A stretch of DNA of 48,384 nt from Zygnema circumcarinatum (lineage: Eukaryota; Streptophyta; Zygnematophyceae; Zygnematales; Zygnemataceae), in NCBI GenBank assembly GCA_037447605.1, contig CM074814.1, positions 1,800,642-1,849,025 on the forward strand, given 5' to 3'. Under the pieces are notes generated by a model that saw only the letters and a program-made list of their open reading frames with translations, was not told the DNA's origin and did not search any database. Shown here in pieces: positions 45,770 through 48,384 of this stretch. A program made the translations under genes and the position numbers. Numbering within the stretch: position 1 is the first letter of the stretch; the number at the start of each line of letters is the position of its first letter.

Positions 45770-46523
45770 CGCACATCGATCGGTGACGTCCGCGGCTGCT
45801 TCGAGGGAGGGCTTGAAGCGGTGTTGAGCCGAGGCGTAGCTTTCCGCTCCTCGCCTTTTTTCCTTCGTGCTTAGGTCCTTTGCGCCCAGTCCCTCGTGGT
45901 TCTCTTCCCCATGCTGATTTTGTCCATGCACATTTGATGGCCCCGCCATCGTGAGATCAATGGCACTTTCATTTTATTTCCGTTCGCATTGGTTCTACAA
46001 GTTTGCTTTTGTCCATGTACAACTGGTAGCGTCACGTTCATGATTTGTTTGCAAAATCACTTTCTCTCTGATTCTTGGATGCTACCAATAGCGGATCTAC
46101 ATATACAAGTTGGAGTGGTTAATTCGAGTTTTCATTTATTTTTATTTAATGTTATAAATGTAATTTATGTATTCTATGTTGGAAGGGGGGGTTAGCCCAC
46201 CCTCAGAAAGAATAGTGGCTCCGCCCTTGTTAGTTACTAAGGGGCTTTTTCGAGTCACCGACTAACTAACTGCTGAGGGACGTTTCAAACCCTCAGTTAG
46301 GGTTTCGTTATTTAATTAGTTAGGATTTTTTCGATGCACCTACTGACATGCCTAAAGCCCTTGCCGATGCCCGGCAGTTTACATTCTGCAGTACTGTTGT
46401 CAATCTTGTGTGCATTCATGCATTTGCAACAACACCATGAATGGTTCTAACTTCATTCACTACGATTTCATCTCCACTATGGTATATGGTGTCACAGTCC
46501 TCCGAGAGAGCCTGCGGCCATTT

Positions 46524-46564
<41 letters not shown>

Positions 46565-46700
46565 GCCACATGTTTGGCATGTCAGCCATGGCTCCATCGC
46601 CATCGAACGTGCCGAAGTGCCCCCAACGCGTGATGTGACGTGATATGACGTGACGTGACCCTTCGCAGTTTTGCGGCTCGGCCGGGCCCCGTCAGGGATA
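45770..46700. other. Intergenic DNA next to the copia element
   Basis: No gene seen. It is mostly AT-rich, with the microsatellite at 46525-46560 and a short run of TGACGTGA-like motifs at about 46631-46659. Confidence 0.4.
46525..46560 (+). repeat. (GCCCAT)6 microsatellite
   Basis: Six perfect units of GCCCAT. A shorter imperfect relative occurs near 7565-7590. Confidence 0.95.
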
Positions 46701-46701
46701 T

Positions 46702-47013
46702 TGAAAAAGACGGAGTGGACATTGTACGATCAAAGTGAGGACAGAGAGAGTTGACACAAAAGACAGATGTGTGATTAACGTGGTAAAAAGTACAATGTCC
46801 TAATCTGTTTTATATACATTGCGGCTAGAGCTACACGACAAAAGAGTGTGGAACTAGCCTGAGTAAGGGCGGCTGGGTGTAAGCACAGAGCCGCAAAGGC
46901 ACAACTAAACTAACAGTGAAAGTACAAGCTAAAAGGACAGCCAGGTGTAAGTACACGTGGCTGGGAAAACGACAAAATAGTACGACAAAACTGAGAATGT
47001 CGGATTCTCAACA
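46702..47013 (-). mobile_element. 3' LTR of a Ty1/copia retrotransposon
   Basis: Read on the minus strand, the coding region ends in a polypurine tract (GAGAGGGAG) followed at once by TGTTGAGAATCCG, the usual TG start of a copia LTR. A TATATAAA box (46809-46816) sits inside, as expected for U3. The far end is placed at a CA (46702-46703) in CTTTTTCA; this boundary is an estimate, because the matching 5' LTR lies outside the window. Confidence 0.75.
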
Positions 47014-48382
47014 CTCCCTCTCATTCGAAAGTGTGGAGTCCGCGTAAGAGCCGTGAAGCTCAAAAGCCGGGCTGGCCGCATGGGCCTTGGCAGAAAATCA
47101 GCGGGTCCGCCAGACGGCAGGGACGTTAGGAGGAAGGTGGGCAGCCGCTTCAATCTTGTCCCTATGGGGCGGAACTCAATGTCGATGTGTTTGGCACGCT
47201 GATGGTGCACGGGTTTTGCATGAGGGCAAGGGCACCTTGAGAGTCCGTGAAGACGGTGGTAGCGTGAGGGGGAGGGAAGGTGAGGTTGGAGAGGAGGGAT
47301 CGGAGCCAAACAGCCTCTTTGGCAGCAGTGGAGGCGGCCATATACTCTGCTTCAGTGGAGGATGTGGCCACTGTAGGCTGCTTCCGAGAGGACCATGAAA
47401 TAAGGCCACTGCCCAGAGAAAAACACGAGCCAGTAACCGAACGCCTTGTGTCGGGGTCACTGCCCCAGTCAGAGTCACAATAGCCAACGAGGGTGGGGGA
47501 GCCAGAGGAGAAGGTAAGGCTCAGGGCTTTGGTGCCCTGAAGGTAACGAAGGACACGCTTGGCAGCGCTGAAGTGAGCAGAAGAGGGGCGGTGAAGGTAT
47601 TGGCTTAGCTGCCCGACGGCGGCAGCTAGGTCGGGCCGGGTACACAACATTGCATACATAAGGGAGCCCACGATGGATCGGTAAGTGGCATGCTCCGTGG
47701 GGTCGGGGGAGCCAGCCACAAGGGAGGTAAGGTGAATGTGGGCGTCCAGGGGGGTGGAGATGGGGTTGCAAGCGGCCATCCCAAAACGGTCAAGGAGATC
47801 GGAAACATACTTTTCCTGACTGAGGTGAAGGGTCCGAGCAGCCTGATCTCGAATGACGTGAATCCCGAGACACCATTGCAGTTCGACGAGGTCCGTCATG
47901 TCAAAATGGCTGCGAAGGAGCTTTTTGACATCCGAAATGGTGGAAAGGGAGGGACCACAGATGATTAAGTCATCAACGTAAACGGCAAGGATGGTGAGGG
48001 TCTGACCGTGGCCACGAAGATAGATGCTGAAATCGGCGTCGATACGAGTGAAGCCGCTGGCAAGTAGGACAGCATCCAAAGTGCGGTTCCGGACGCGTGG
48101 TGCTTGCCGGAGGCCATAGATGAATTTGTTGAGGCGGCAGAAGAGGTGTTCGGTGCCGGGAGTGACATACCCGTCGGGTTGGCGCATAAAAATCGTTTCT
48201 TGAAGGTCCCCGTAGAGGAAGGCGGTTTTGACATCCATCTGGTGAATTTCCCAATCGTGAGTGGCGGAGAGGGCAAGGAGGACGCGAATGGAGGTGAATT
48301 TGGCCACCGGGGCATAAGTTTCGGTGAAGTCGATGCCTTCGAGCTGAGAGAACCCCTTGGCTACAAAACGGGCTTTGTAGCG
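47014..48382 (-). pseudogene. Ty1/copia polyprotein, reverse transcriptase and RNase H part, frameshifted
   Basis: The frame enters from the right edge with YKARFVAKGF and FTETYAPVAKF. It continues through MDVKTAFLYGDL (a catalytic Asp) and the YVDD box (LAVYVDDLIIC) of reverse transcriptase, then RNase H motifs GYCDSDWGSD, SSTEAEYMA and FTDSQGALALMQNP. One base is missing near 47210-47213: after MQNP the expected VHHQRAKHIDIEF is found only in another frame, which then runs on through PADFLPRP towards the LTR. The conserved LYGLKQAPRAWN motif reads IYGLRQAPRVRN, losing the Trp. Copia elements copy themselves through RNA. This copy is probably dead, although the LTR looks intact. Gag, protease and integrase lie beyond the window. 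Confidence 0.93.
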
Positions 48383-48384
48383 GT

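Noticed and set aside
1-48384. CRISPR arrays, rRNA genes, complete tRNA genes or bacterial operons
   Set aside because: None seen. The window is intron-rich eukaryotic DNA, and the only tRNA-like motif lacks a foldable cloverleaf.

Overview
This window is nuclear DNA from a eukaryote of the green lineage. A streptophyte alga or early-diverging plant is my inference; no sequence here names the species. Support comes from a plant-architecture CHASE histidine kinase with a pseudo-receiver and a receiver, a plant-type mitochondrial bS18, a B12D-like protein, and a Ty1/copia retrotransposon. Genes are split by many introns with GT-AG borders, often ending in TGCAG. I built the models by joining exons by hand and requiring phase to be kept at every junction. 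The four main models each give one continuous frame: UGGT 1697 aa, histidine kinase 1315 aa, bS18m 370 aa, B12D 94 aa.

Left end (1-2501): the 3' part of a phage/plasmid-type family B-like DNA polymerase gene, with an NTDG motif C, runs into a long near-perfect inverted repeat (668-1541 against 1622-2495). The repeat carries a second, 5'-truncated copy of the gene's 3' end on the other strand. A 35-base hairpin unit sits at the centre. This is unlike the rest of the window and is the best candidate for an unusual element: the end of a linear replicon, a head-to-head dimer, an inserted organellar or viral fragment, or an assembly fold-back.

2700-9700: two decayed, oppositely oriented fragments of a glycine-rich RNA-binding protein gene, one with a tRNA-like (A/B box) insertion; a probable single-pass membrane protein gene on the minus strand (5442-6641); then a GC-rich regulatory stretch with many GTAC-core motifs, a retroelement-like tRNA-primer site and an ACGT palindrome.

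9.7-16.4 kb: a TATA-driven B12D/MLRQ-like gene (plus), a possible decayed coiled-coil fragment, then mitochondrial ribosomal protein bS18m (minus).

16.7-31.4 kb: a complete UDP-glucose:glycoprotein glucosyltransferase gene (34 exons, ends in KDEL), divergent from bS18m with about 308 bp between start codons.

33.0-33.9 kb: a small three-exon gene of unknown function. 35.1-44.4 kb: the 15-exon CHASE hybrid histidine kinase on the minus strand, preceded by a GC-rich upstream region packed with GTACGG. 46.7 kb to the end: the 3' LTR and reverse transcriptase/RNase H part of a frameshifted copia element on the minus strand, running off the window.

The host genes are not one pathway: ER glycoprotein quality control (UGGT), membrane hormone or stress sensing (histidine kinase), and mitochondrial function (bS18m, probably B12D).
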